Assembly (NCBI GenBank): GCA_943369755.1
Contig: CALROG020000014.1
Span: 1 to 64,000, forward strand
DNA: 64,000 bases
Direction of reading: 5' to 3'
DNA from: CALROG01 sp943369755
GTDB taxonomy: Bacteria > Pseudomonadota > Gammaproteobacteria > Burkholderiales > Burkholderiaceae_C
Shown here: one piece after another, positions 8,352 to 16,782 of the stretch
Position numbering within the stretch: the stretch's first letter is position 1
Layout: every line of letters starts with the position of its first letter
The notes under the pieces: generated by a model
The model's database searches: none
Told to the model about the DNA's origin: nothing
The model's input: the letters and a program-made list of their open reading frames with translations, nothing else
Translations under genes and position numbers: made by a program

Positions 8352-9049
8352 TTGCTCACGTCCAGTTTGCCCGATGCGACCTGGGCGATGAAATCCGGAT
8401 CCTGTACAAGCAAGTCATTTCCGTCGCGTTCCACTACGTTTCTGCTTTGTAGCAGCTGAAAAACGCGCGTAACTGTCTCTCGGCTCGCGTTGATCATGAT
8501 GGCCAGTTCCTGGTGCGTGGGCGCATTTTGTACCCGTTGCCCCACACCGGTAATTGTTGAGCTGGTGTACAACTGTTCGAGTTGGGCGCAGACCCGCTGC
8601 AATGGATTTGAAAGGCCAAGAATCCGCCTTTGCGCAGAAACCGCACGCAATCGTGTGGCAAGCCGTGTACACAAGGATTCCGCCACTTTCGGGGAAGCAA
8701 AAAGGATCGGCTTGATCAGGTCTCGGGAAATAAACACTACGCGGGATTTACCGACGGCGGTAACAAATTCGGGTTGAACCTGGCCGTCTACTACGGCGAC
8801 TTCGCCGAAATAATCCCCGGGGTTGATGAAGTACAGACCAACTTCACGGTCGTCCATTGTGAAGTCGACGCCTTGAAGGCGACCTTCGACCAGAAAGCAC
8901 AGCGCAGCAGGGGCGTTACCCTTTTGCAACACGACTTCGCGTTTGGCAAAGTTACGCTCAGTCGCCTGTTGCGCCAAGTGAGCAACGGTGACCTGCGGCA
9001 AGCTGGACAAAAGCTGTAGCCCTTGCAGTACGGCGACGGGAATGGTCAT
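8348..9049 (-). CDS. Crp/Fnr family transcriptional regulator with altered nucleotide-binding cassette
   Basis: The 233-residue protein has a cyclic-nucleotide-binding beta-roll (about 20-115), a dimer helix (115-140) and a winged helix (150-220). The recognition helix reads SRETVTRV (189-196) and keeps the Arg, Glu and Arg that in E. coli CRP (R180, E181, R185) read TGTGA. The phosphate-binding cassette GEVAVVDGQVQPE (82-94) keeps the ribose-contacting Glu83, but the Arg-Ser pair that grips cAMP phosphate (R82/S83 in CRP) is replaced by Gln92-Pro93. No Fnr-type N-terminal cysteine cluster is present. Its predicted DNA specificity matches the three palindromes at 2134, 9139 and 14144. It may respond to a different ligand or act without one. 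Confidence 0.88.
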   Translation of the reverse strand: MTIPVAVLQGLQLLSSLPQVTVAHLAQQATERNFAKREVVLQKGNAPAALCFLVEGRLQGVDFTMDDREVGLYFINPGDYFGEVAVVDGQVQPEFVTAVGKSRVVFISRDLIKPILFASPKVAESLCTRLATRLRAVSAQRRILGLSNPLQRVCAQLEQLYTSSTITGVGQRVQNAPTHQELAIMINASRETVTRVFQLLQSRNVVERDGNDLLVQDPDFIAQVASGKLDVSK

Positions 9050-9138
9050 TTCTACCGGTCAGAAGAGGGCGCGGGCACAAGTCAAGCCGACGATTGTGCC
9101 GCAGTTCATTTGGAGTGGACACTGCGCTGGCAGAAGGT

Positions 9139-9181
9139 TGTGACCACGCTCACAACCAAGAACCGGAATTGGCGGTAAATT
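9139..9181 (+). promoter_or_regulatory. CRP-type palindrome with -10 hexamer before the FecR-cyclase operon
   Basis: TGTGACCACGCTCACA (9139-9154) matches both CRP half sites. TAAATT at 9176-9181 starts 29.5 bases from the centre, exactly class II spacing, and predicts a start near 9188. The site is in the divergent interval between the Crp-like gene and the fecR-like gene, so autoregulation is also possible. Confidence 0.7.
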
Positions 9182-9182
9182 A

Positions 9183-10598
9183 GTGGTCAACTTGTCCGTA
9201 ATGGCCGCCATCACCGTGAAACTCATCAACTTCTGCGTCAAATTCGCGCCGCTGGCCCTTTCGGCTGCTTTGGCTGCGGCTTGGGCGGCACCTGTGCAGG
9301 CGGGGCTTGCTGAAGAAGTTGGCGAAGTGACATTGACCATTGGTCGCGCAATGAGCATTCCCGCCACAGGTGCGGCGGTTGCAGTTCAGCGCGGCAGCAA
9401 GGTGCGCCCAGGGGATCGTATCGAAACCGCCGAGGGTGGGCATGTTCATATCCGTTTTGTGGACGGTGCCATGATCAGTGTGCGCCCCACCAGCCGCCTT
9501 GTGGTGGAAGAGTACCAGTACAACGCCGCGCAGGTCGCTCAGTCTTCTGTCAAGTTCCGCCTTGAAAAAGGCGTTACGCGTGCCATTTCCGGCGCGGCAG
9601 CCGAGGGCGCGCGCGAGCGCTTTCGTCTTAATACACCCCTGGTTGCCATCGGCGTGCGAGGTACAGATTTCGTCGTTCGTACAGGCGCAGACCAGACTAT
9701 TGCCGTCGTCAACCAGGGCTCCATCGTGATGGCACCTTTTGGTGAGGGCTGTGTACGGCAAGGTTTTGGGCCTTGCGGTTCCAGTTCAGCCCGGCTGTTG
9801 TCCGCCGACATGGGCAGTGTGCTCGTGGAATTCCGAAACAACCTCGCGCAGCCAGAGCTGCGTCCGTTCAACGGAGTGCGCGCGTCTGACACCTTGCTGG
9901 CGGCTGCAGATGCGCGAGCGACCACCGAAGCAAGCCCATCGCGTGAGTCCAAAGCCTCGGCTCGCAGTGGTGACGAAGTGCTGGCCGCCACGCTGGTTCA
10001 AAGCGTCGTGCGCAATGCCGCGGCCGATGTCCGCGTCTCGGTCCCGGTGCCACCGGTGGCGGTGATGCCGCCTGTAGAGCTGTTGCCCGTTACGCAAAAG
10101 GAGCCACCCCAGCTCGCTTGGGGCAGATGGGGCGCTACGCTGGATGCTACTGATTTCGCACTGGCCCGAACCCCGGCGCGTGAAGGCCGAGTAGCTACGG
10201 TGGGCGACAACGACTTCATTCTTTACCGGGTGGAAACCAGCAATGCACCTAGCCTGCCGCAAGGGCTGGGCAATGTGAGTTTTACCCTTGATCAGGCGCA
10301 TGCGCGTTTCACCAATGGCGCTGGGCAGGTACAGGCGGCCGCAGTCCAGAATGGCACTTTGTCGATCGACTTCAATTCGCGCGCGTTCAGCACTTCGCTG
10401 GGGCTTACGTCGCTGCCTACCGGCGCGGTATCTCTGCAGGCGACGGGTTCTGTTCGGGACGACGGGGTGTTTGTATCCCGCACAACAAACGGTGTTGTTG
10501 CGGGTGCTACGGCACTTGATGGCAAGACCGCAGGCTACTTGTTCGAGAAGGCTGCCGCAGGCGGAACACTGTCGGGCATTACCCTCTGGGCGCGCTGA
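9183..10598 (+). CDS. FecR-domain periplasmic protein
   Basis: The protein (up to 471 residues) has a signal peptide ending WAAPVQA, then a FecR domain (about 50-185) with GDRIETAEGGHVHIRF and LVAIGVRGTDF, a beta-rich fold that in other proteins senses or transmits signals in the periplasm. The C-terminal 250 residues are low in recognisable motifs. Two starts are possible: GTG at 9183, eight bases after GGCGG, or ATG at 9201 (MAAITVK), which is favoured if transcription begins near 9188. Its stop overlaps the cyclase start (TGATG). Pairing of FecR proteins with CHASE2 cyclases suggests it delivers a periplasmic signal to the next gene's sensor domain; that role is inferred. Confidence 0.82.
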   Translation: MVNLSVMAAITVKLINFCVKFAPLALSAALAAAWAAPVQAGLAEEVGEVTLTIGRAMSIPATGAAVAVQRGSKVRPGDRIETAEGGHVHIRFVDGAMISVRPTSRLVVEEYQYNAAQVAQSSVKFRLEKGVTRAISGAAAEGARERFRLNTPLVAIGVRGTDFVVRTGADQTIAVVNQGSIVMAPFGEGCVRQGFGPCGSSSARLLSADMGSVLVEFRNNLAQPELRPFNGVRASDTLLAAADARATTEASPSRESKASARSGDEVLAATLVQSVVRNAAADVRVSVPVPPVAVMPPVELLPVTQKEPPQLAWGRWGATLDATDFALARTPAREGRVATVGDNDFILYRVETSNAPSLPQGLGNVSFTLDQAHARFTNGAGQVQAAAVQNGTLSIDFNSRAFSTSLGLTSLPTGAVSLQATGSVRDDGVFVSRTTNGVVAGATALDGKTAGYLFEKAAAGGTLSGITLWAR

Positions 10599-12616
10599 TG
10601 AAGCAATGGTTTTCTCAGTGGCTGATGCGGCCCTGGCGTGGTCGGGCGCTTGCGCTGGCGGTTGCCGCATTGGTTTCTACAGCATGGCTGGCGTTTTCTC
10701 CCGCTAGTATCCGGCAACTGGACGAGCGCAGCACCGATGCGCTTTGGCGCTTGAGTGCCAGTAGCGTGCCTGAGCGGCGCGTGGTGTTTGTGGATGTTGA
10801 CGATGCCAGCCTTTCGCGAATTGGCCCATGGCCTTGGCCGCGGGAGACCCTGGCCCAGCTTACCCGCAAGCTGGATGAACAAGGTGCTGGCCTCAAGTTG
10901 TTTGACATCGTGTTTCCCGAAGAGCGCCAGGGAACCGGCGAACTCAGCCGTGCTTTGGCCGCGCGGGATGCGCAAGCCCCCTCTGTGCTGGCACAGGTGT
11001 TTGCTTTGCGCAATGAAAGTCAGTTGCGTTCCGGTGTGCTTGCCGGGGCTATGCCCGGCGTGGGGTGTCAGGCACCGTCCATGCCAGCGCAGGGTTTTAT
11101 CGCCAACGCACCAGGGCTGCATGGCCGCGCAGGTCACATTACGCCGGTGCTGGATGCTGATGGTGCCGTGCGAAAGTTGCCGGCGTTTGTCTGCCTCGAC
11201 GACCGTACCTACCCCAGCCTCGCGCTGGCAGGCGTATCCGCTTTAGCGCCCGGTCAGGGTGCCTCAGGGGCAGGCATTTCTGCAACACCGGGCATTGGCC
11301 CATGGGCCCCCGTTTGGCAACTCTCTGTTGCGGCGTTGCCTGGTTTGCCTGTGGGACTGGACGCGCAAGGTCATTTGCGTGTGCCATTTGGCATCGCCCG
11401 TGAAGCCGTCACCGCAGTTTCGGCCGCAGACCTTTTGCAAGACAAAGTTGCGCCAGGCCTGCTCAAAGGCGCGTGGGTGTTGGTTGGCGCGTCGGCGTTC
11501 GGTCTTGTCGACGCAGTGCCAACCGCACTCGGCGGTGCGGTCAGCGGCGCAGAAGTGCACGCGCAGGTGCTTGCGGCCATGGTGGACGGCAAAGTACCCT
11601 TTACGCCGCGTGCTGCTGTCTGGTTGCAGGCAGGCTACGTGTTGGTTTCCGTTGGGGGGCTGTTGCTGCTGTTGGTGGGGCAGCCATTGCGCCAGCGCCA
11701 GCGGGTTGTTTTGTTGCCGGTGGCGGCGGCATTTGCGGCTTTGCTGGGCTTTGCGCTGCATTGCGTTGCGTTGCTTCAAGTTGGCTGGTACGTTGGATGG
11801 GCGGCCGGCGCAGTTGCGATTGGCCTTGCGGGCCTGGCATTGGCAGTGGGTGAGCACGCCCGGGCGCTGATGGAAAAAGGCCGCCTTTACAGAAATCTTT
11901 CGAGCTACATGCCAGGCCCTGTTGCTGAGCAAATTGCGCTGAGTGAACCGACCGGCGATATTGAAGCGCACCGCAGCGACGTCACGGTGCTGGCGGCTGA
12001 CTTACAGAACTTTTCGCGTTACTGTGAGGCCCGTTCGCCGGAAGACGCGGCCCGCGTGCTGCACCGTTTCTTCACCACCGCCAGCGCCATTGTCGAGGCC
12101 CATGGCGGGGTGGTCGAGGAAATGGTGGGCGACAGCTTGTTGGCTGTGTTCAATGGCCCGCGCCCCTGCGGGGACCACCCCACGAAGGCTTTGCAGGCCG
12201 CGCGCGAGCTCTGGTTGCGTTGTGGTGAGGAACTCCCGAACACTGCGGGCCTGGGGCTGGAGCCATTGAGCGTGAGCATTGGCCTTGAAAGTGGCATGGC
12301 GCTGGTCGGTTCGTTTGGCTCGGCAAGCCGGCGCGTGCACACCGTTCTTGGGCAAACTGTCACTATTGCGTTGCGCCTGCAAAGTCTTACGGCTGATCTG
12401 GCCTATCCGGTTCTGGTGGGGCAAACCGCCGCCCAACGCATGGGCTTGCCGTTTGAACACGCCAGCTTGGCGCTTAAGCCGTTGGGCAGCTTTCTGTTGC
12501 CCGGCTTGCAGCATAGCTGCAAAGTCTTTACACTGCGCACGCTTTTGCAGCCCGGCAGCCCGGCGGAGCAGAGTACCCTGCATTACCTCCACCAACACAA
12601 AAACAACTTAGCGTGA
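10598..12616 (+). CDS. CHASE2-domain class III nucleotidyl cyclase with unusual substrate residues
   Basis: The 672-residue membrane protein has one N-terminal membrane segment (about 14-32), a periplasmic CHASE2 sensor (about 35-335), three further hydrophobic segments (about 345-425) and a class III cyclase domain (about 460-640). Both metal-binding aspartates are present (D468 in AADLQNF, D512 in MVGDSLL). The residue that selects adenine, normally Lys four before the second Asp, is Glu508, as in guanylate cyclases. The second purine position is Thr582, as in many bacterial adenylate cyclases. The transition-state Asn is Thr589, while Arg593 is kept. The product could therefore be cAMP, cGMP or something else, and activity may be low. 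It is translationally coupled to fecR-like and to the barrel gene. Confidence 0.88.
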   Translation: MKQWFSQWLMRPWRGRALALAVAALVSTAWLAFSPASIRQLDERSTDALWRLSASSVPERRVVFVDVDDASLSRIGPWPWPRETLAQLTRKLDEQGAGLKLFDIVFPEERQGTGELSRALAARDAQAPSVLAQVFALRNESQLRSGVLAGAMPGVGCQAPSMPAQGFIANAPGLHGRAGHITPVLDADGAVRKLPAFVCLDDRTYPSLALAGVSALAPGQGASGAGISATPGIGPWAPVWQLSVAALPGLPVGLDAQGHLRVPFGIAREAVTAVSAADLLQDKVAPGLLKGAWVLVGASAFGLVDAVPTALGGAVSGAEVHAQVLAAMVDGKVPFTPRAAVWLQAGYVLVSVGGLLLLLVGQPLRQRQRVVLLPVAAAFAALLGFALHCVALLQVGWYVGWAAGAVAIGLAGLALAVGEHARALMEKGRLYRNLSSYMPGPVAEQIALSEPTGDIEAHRSDVTVLAADLQNFSRYCEARSPEDAARVLHRFFTTASAIVEAHGGVVEEMVGDSLLAVFNGPRPCGDHPTKALQAARELWLRCGEELPNTAGLGLEPLSVSIGLESGMALVGSFGSASRRVHTVLGQTVTIALRLQSLTADLAYPVLVGQTAAQRMGLPFEHASLALKPLGSFLLPGLQHSCKVFTLRTLLQPGSPAEQSTLHYLHQHKNNLA

Positions 12617-14052
12617 AAGCCAAGGCTCACCATTGCGGCCGTGGGAGACGGTGGGCCGCTGGAGCCGTTTGGGCTGTTGCAGGCCTGACAAGCCTCTTTG
12701 CGGTTGGCGCGCTGGCACAGCCGCTGGCCGTTGCCCCCGGCGGTGTTTGCCAAGTCAAACCCTCGTACCCTTTGCCCAAGGCCACCACCGCGTTGCAGGC
12801 TTTGTTGGCAGGCTTGGACGCAGACGCACCAAACTGCCTGCTGGATGCCGATTTCCATGCGTGGCGCGGGGCCGTGCTGCTGTCATTGGGTCGCCCTGCC
12901 GCTGCCATTGAATCGCTGGAGCGGGCCCTTCTTCTATCTCCTGATATGCCGGGCGTGCAGCTTGACTATGCCCAGGCTTTGATGGCCGTGGGCGACGCCG
13001 CTTCGGCGCGCGATCTGTTTCAGACGCTGGCATCCCGCTCGGATTTGACGCCTCAACTGCAAGACCTGCTGAAACAACAGCTTGCGGTGACAGATCCGGG
13101 TGCCTGGCGCACGCGCTGGGTGCTCACAACCGCCGTGGGGCAAGACAGCAACCTGAACAACGCGCCAGCAGCAAGTGAGTTGACGCTTACTTTTCCGGAG
13201 GGGCCTGTAACGCTGTCGCTATTGGAAAGCGCGCGCCCGCAGCGTGGTACGGCGTGGCTGAACGTAGTGCAATGGCAGGGGCTTAAACCCCAGGGCACTC
13301 AACTTTGGTTGTTACAGGCCGAGGTGCGTACCCGACACACTGCGAACACCAGCACCCGCTACCAGCAGGCAGACCTGTCAGCCACATGGCTACAGTCGCC
13401 CGAGGCTCCCCGGCAGTGGGTTGCCCGCGTGGGCGCCAGCCGAATTGACTTTGGCGGGCAGCGGCTGTTGCAAAGCACCCGCGCCAGTGCCACCCACCAG
13501 TGGCAAGCTTCGTTGGCCGACCTCTCCGCTCGGCACTGTCGCCCCGGGCTTGGGGGCGAGACCGAATTCCGCCGGTACCCGGCAACACCCGAACTCAATG
13601 GCCGTTACGCGGGCGTGGTGCTTTCGGCCAACTGCCAGGCTGATGCCAACAGCGCGCCGGGCCAGCAGGTGTTGAGCCAACTAATCAGTCTGCAAGCCCG
13701 CCTTGGTCGAGATACGCCCGACAACGCGGCCCGCCCCGGCGGCGCTTACAGCAAGCTTGAACTGCGCGCAACCTGGGAGGGCCGGAGCGGGCCCTACAAG
13801 CTAAATGCAGACTACGGCTACACCCGCCAGGCAGACGCAAACGGCTACAGCCCCTTGCTTTCAGATAACCTCAAGCGTTCTGTGGCTCGTCAATCATTGC
13901 GGGTAGAGGTTGCCCGACCTTTACTCACGCAATGGATTCAAGGCCCGGAATGGTTTGTGAGCGCCGAATTCAGCCAACAATCCAGCAACCTTGCGGCGTT
14001 TGCGAGCCGTCAAAATACCTTGTTTACCGGCTTGCGCTGGCACCTTCAGTAA
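12613..14052 (+). CDS. TPR plus outer-membrane beta-barrel protein (Slam/DUF560-like)
   Basis: The GTG at 12613 overlaps the cyclase stop by four bases. The 479-residue product has a signal peptide ending GALAQ, two or three TPR-like helices (about 45-150; GRPAAAIESLERALLLSPD is typical), and a C-terminal region of about 300 residues with alternating amphipathic strands introduced by GQDSNLNNAP. TPR-then-14-strand barrel is the layout of surface lipoprotein assembly modulators (Slam, DUF560), which help move proteins to the cell surface. Identity as a true Slam is uncertain. Its place in the cyclase operon suggests the sensory and surface-assembly roles are linked. Confidence 0.72.
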   Translation: MKAKAHHCGRGRRWAAGAVWAVAGLTSLFAVGALAQPLAVAPGGVCQVKPSYPLPKATTALQALLAGLDADAPNCLLDADFHAWRGAVLLSLGRPAAAIESLERALLLSPDMPGVQLDYAQALMAVGDAASARDLFQTLASRSDLTPQLQDLLKQQLAVTDPGAWRTRWVLTTAVGQDSNLNNAPAASELTLTFPEGPVTLSLLESARPQRGTAWLNVVQWQGLKPQGTQLWLLQAEVRTRHTANTSTRYQQADLSATWLQSPEAPRQWVARVGASRIDFGGQRLLQSTRASATHQWQASLADLSARHCRPGLGGETEFRRYPATPELNGRYAGVVLSANCQADANSAPGQQVLSQLISLQARLGRDTPDNAARPGGAYSKLELRATWEGRSGPYKLNADYGYTRQADANGYSPLLSDNLKRSVARQSLRVEVARPLLTQWIQGPEWFVSAEFSQQSSNLAAFASRQNTLFTGLRWHLQ

Positions 14053-14143
14053 TGGTTTTCCGGGCTGGGTATCGGCCCGCGCCAAGCAGCGATTCACAAG
14101 ATTCGATGCAAAAAAACAACAACCAAAACAAGCCGCTCCAGCG

Positions 14144-14187
14144 TGTGACCCGAATCACAGAGTCGGGCCCTTGGCTTTGTCTATACT
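14144..14187 (+). promoter_or_regulatory. CRP-type palindrome with strong -10 before the S-layer-like gene
   Basis: TGTGACCCGAATCACA (14144-14159) matches both CRP half sites. TATACT (14182-14187) is a near-consensus -10 starting 30.5 bases from the centre, and no -35 hexamer is visible, as expected for class II activation. The predicted start near 14194 gives a leader of about 70 bases including a Shine-Dalgarno GGAGA before ATG 14266-frame start at 14236... the start used is the ATG whose upstream GGAGA lies seven bases before it. Confidence 0.75.
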
Positions 14188-14265
14188 ACGTGCCGTACTA
14201 GGTGCATTGGGTGCCTGGTCAATTTCATCACCTAAGTGGAGAAACTCTCAATGGCACTAACCACC

Positions 14266-16704
14266 GCAGAACGCAGCAACATCACCAAATTGGTCGTTGC
14301 CATGTTCAACGCCGCTCCCGGCGCAACCTACCTGGCTGAACTGACCGTTGCTTTCGAAGCCAACGGCCGCAGCCTGACCAACCTGGCCCGTGACCTCTCC
14401 AACACAGCCGCTTACAAGGCGCTGAACCCGGCGTTCCAAACGGCCGCTGAGTTCGCTGCCGCGCTGCTGACCCCCCTGGGCCTGCAAGCCAACACGACGG
14501 CCGTCGACTTCGTGGTGTCCCGCTTCAATGCCGGCAATGGCAACAACAAGGGCCAGATTGCCTTTGACGTGGCCAACGCCTTGACCCTGACGACCGCCAC
14601 CGAATTCGCGGCAGCCAAGGCCATCCTGAACAACAAGACCACGGTTGCCGAGTACTACTCCGTGACCAAGGCTGTTGCTCAAACCAACGTGGGCAGCCTG
14701 CAGCAAGTCATCGCTAGCGTGACCGATACGGCCGCTTCTGTCACGGCTGCCAACTCGGCAGTTGACAGCGGCGTCGGCGTCTCTGGCGGCGGTACCGTTG
14801 TGTTCACGACTGGCATCGATAACCTGGTCGGTACCACGGGTAACGACACCTTCATCGGTGACATGGGTGTGAACGTTACTGCAGCCGACCAAGTCAACGG
14901 CGGCGGCGGTACCGACACGCTGCGAGTGTTTGGCACGTATGACGCGGCCAAGCTGCCCACGCTGACCAGCATTGAAGTGCTGGACATCGTGACGGCTGCT
15001 GACGCAGCAATCACCACCGCTGGCATCACCGGCCTGACCACCCTGAAAGTTTCCAACGCTGCTGCCCTGAACGCCAAGACGCTGACGCTGGCTGCTGGCG
15101 TGTCTGCCGAACTGGCCACCCCCGCTGCCACCGCCACTGCCGGCGCTGTTACGCTGGCCCAGGCCGCTACCGCAACTTCGTCCAACGTGACGCTGTTTGG
15201 TTACCAAGGCGGTGTGGCTACGGGTGCCCGCATAGACCTGACGGTCACCGGCGCTGCCGTGACCACACAAACCATCACGACCAACACCGCTGCCAACACG
15301 GTCGGCAACTTCACCGCCCCAGCCACCGCCACCACGCTGAACATCGCTGCTGCTACCGCCTTCGCCGCCAATACGGTGACGGCTGGCGCTGTGACCAAGG
15401 CTGTCGTGACCGGCGCTGGCGCCGTGACGATTGCTGCCTCTGACTTCGCCGCCACGGTCGAAGTGGACGCTTCTGCCGCTACTGGCGCTGTGGCCTACAC
15501 CGCCGAAGCCGGTGGCTCGGTGCTGACCTTCAAGGGCGGCACTGCTGCTGACTCCGTGACGTTTGCTGCCGGCACCCTGACCTCGGCTGACAAGCTGACG
15601 GGTGGCGACGGTGCTGACAAGATCGTGGTGAACGCCCTTGGCGCCGCCGCTGAAATTGCTGGCATCAACGGCTCCGTCACGTTTGAATCCGTGGGCCTGG
15701 CCACCGCTGGCCTGACGCTGGACGTCGCGCTGATCACCAACGCAACGGTCAAGAACTTCGGAACGGAAAGCGGCAACATCGGTGCCACCTTCAACAACTC
15801 GCTGTCCACCACTGAGTACACGATCAACAACACGGCCAGCAACAGCGGTACCGTGACGATCGCCAATAAGGTTGGCGAAACTGCCACCAAGGTGACCGTA
15901 GACAACACTACTGCCACGGCTGCCCAGACGCTGGCCAACCTGACGCTGACCGGCGTGACCACCACCAACCTCGTGTCTTCCGGCACGGGCACGGGCGGCT
16001 CCAACGTCATTACCACCTTGGCTAACCAGGACAACGCTGTGATCAATATCAGCGGCGCCAAGGACCTGACCATCACCAACGCACTGGCTGGCACGGCTGT
16101 GGGTAGCGCAGTGAACGCAAGCACCTTCACCGGCAAGCTGAGCGTCATTGGCTCTGGCTTCGCTGACGTGATCACTGGCGGTACGGGTGCTGACACCATC
16201 ACCACCGGCAACGGCATTGACACGGTAGACGGTGGCGCGGGTAACGACCGCATCATCATCACCGGTGCTGACCAAGCTGACCGCGTGATCACGGGTGCTG
16301 GTACCGACACGGTGGTGTTCTCGGCAGCCAACATCGCTACCTTGACCAACGTTTCTGCCGCTGTTGGTGGCATCGTGACGATCACCGACTTCACGGCCGG
16401 TACCGACAAGATCGCCCTGATCAACACCGGTGGCGCACAAACCTCCATCGCGCTGTCCAACGCGCAAACCATCGCTACGGCTGCCTCTATCACCGCTGTG
16501 TACGCTGGCATCACTGCCATCGCTGCCTCGGTGGACCAGGCCGCTACGCAAGCGGTTGTGGTGACGGTGACGGCTGGTGCTGCTGCAGGTACCTACCTGT
16601 ACATCAACGACGCAACGGCCGGCGTGAGCAACACGGACGACACGCTGATCAACATCACCGGCATCACCGGTACGCTGGCCGCTACCGACTTCGTGTTCGC
16701 CTAA
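14266..16704 (+). CDS. RTX/S-layer-like surface protein, type I secretion substrate
   Basis: The reading frame gives a very large Ala/Thr/Val/Gly-rich protein in which I see no Cys, Trp or His, typical of S-layer and RTX proteins. Counting from MALTTAER (ATG in line with the GGAGA ribosome site; frame of the ORF opening at 14236), there is an N-terminal helical domain of about 180 residues with VDFVVSRFNAG, a long beta-rich middle, and RTX nonapeptides such as GGTGADTIT and GGAGNDRII in the C-terminal fifth. It ends in hydrophobic TLAATDFVFA, resembling the uncleaved C-terminal secretion signal of Caulobacter RsaA. There is no N-terminal signal peptide, fitting export by the type I ATPase at 1-1477. 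It has its own strong promoter and terminator, consistent with a major surface protein. See the separate note on the start. Confidence 0.83.
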   Translation, partial: AERSNITKLVVAMFNAAPGATYLAELTVAFEANGRSLTNLARDLSNTAAYKALNPAFQTAAEFAAALLTPLGLQANTTAVDFVVSRFNAGNGNNKGQIAFDVANALTLTTATEFAAAKAILNNKTTVAEYYSVTKAVAQTNVGSLQQVIASVTDTAASVTAANSAVDSGVGVSGGGTVVFTTGIDNLVGTTGNDTFIGDMGVNVTAADQVNGGGGTDTLRVFGTYDAAKLPTLTSIEVLDIVTAADAAITTAGITGLTTLKVSNAAALNAKTLTLAAGVSAELATPAATATAGAVTLAQAATATSSNVTLFGYQGGVATGARIDLTVTGAAVTTQTITTNTAANTVGNFTAPATATTLNIAAATAFAANTVTAGAVTKAVVTGAGAVTIAASDFAATVEVDASAATGAVAYTAEAGGSVLTFKGGTAADSVTFAAGTLTSADKLTGGDGADKIVVNALGAAAEIAGINGSVTFESVGLATAGLTLDVALITNATVKNFGTESGNIGATFNNSLSTTEYTINNTASNSGTVTIANKVGETATKVTVDNTTATAAQTLANLTLTGVTTTNLVSSGTGTGGSNVITTLANQDNAVINISGAKDLTITNALAGTAVGSAVNASTFTGKLSVIGSGFADVITGGTGADTITTGNGIDTVDGGAGNDRIIITGADQADRVITGAGTDTVVFSAANIATLTNVSAAVGGIVTITDFTAGTDKIALINTGGAQTSIALSNAQTIATAASITAVYAGITAIAASVDQAATQAVVVTVTAGAAAGTYLYINDATAGVSNTDDTLINITGITGTLAATDFVFA

Positions 16705-16735
16705 TCGGCTGACCCGGACTCTTAGTGACTGAGTA

Positions 16736-16768
16736 AACGCCGCCCCTTCGGGGGTGGCGTTTTTATTT
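16736..16768 (+). terminator. Rho-independent terminator after the S-layer-like gene
   Basis: AACGCCGCCCC and GGGGTGGCGTT form an 11-base stem (one G-T pair) around a TTCG tetraloop and are followed by TTTATTT. It separates the surface-protein transcript from the glycosyltransferase gene. Confidence 0.9.
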
Positions 16769-16782
16769 GTGGCGGAGCTTTT

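Noticed and set aside
14236..14265. Earliest in-frame start of the S-layer-like frame at 14236 versus the MALTTAER start
   Set aside because: The frame opens at 14236 with MEKLSMALTTAER; GGAGA (14240-14244) lies inside that extension and seven bases before the ATG that begins MALTTAER (about 14251), so the later ATG is the likely start. The coordinate given for the CDS feature should be read with this uncertainty of up to ten codons.
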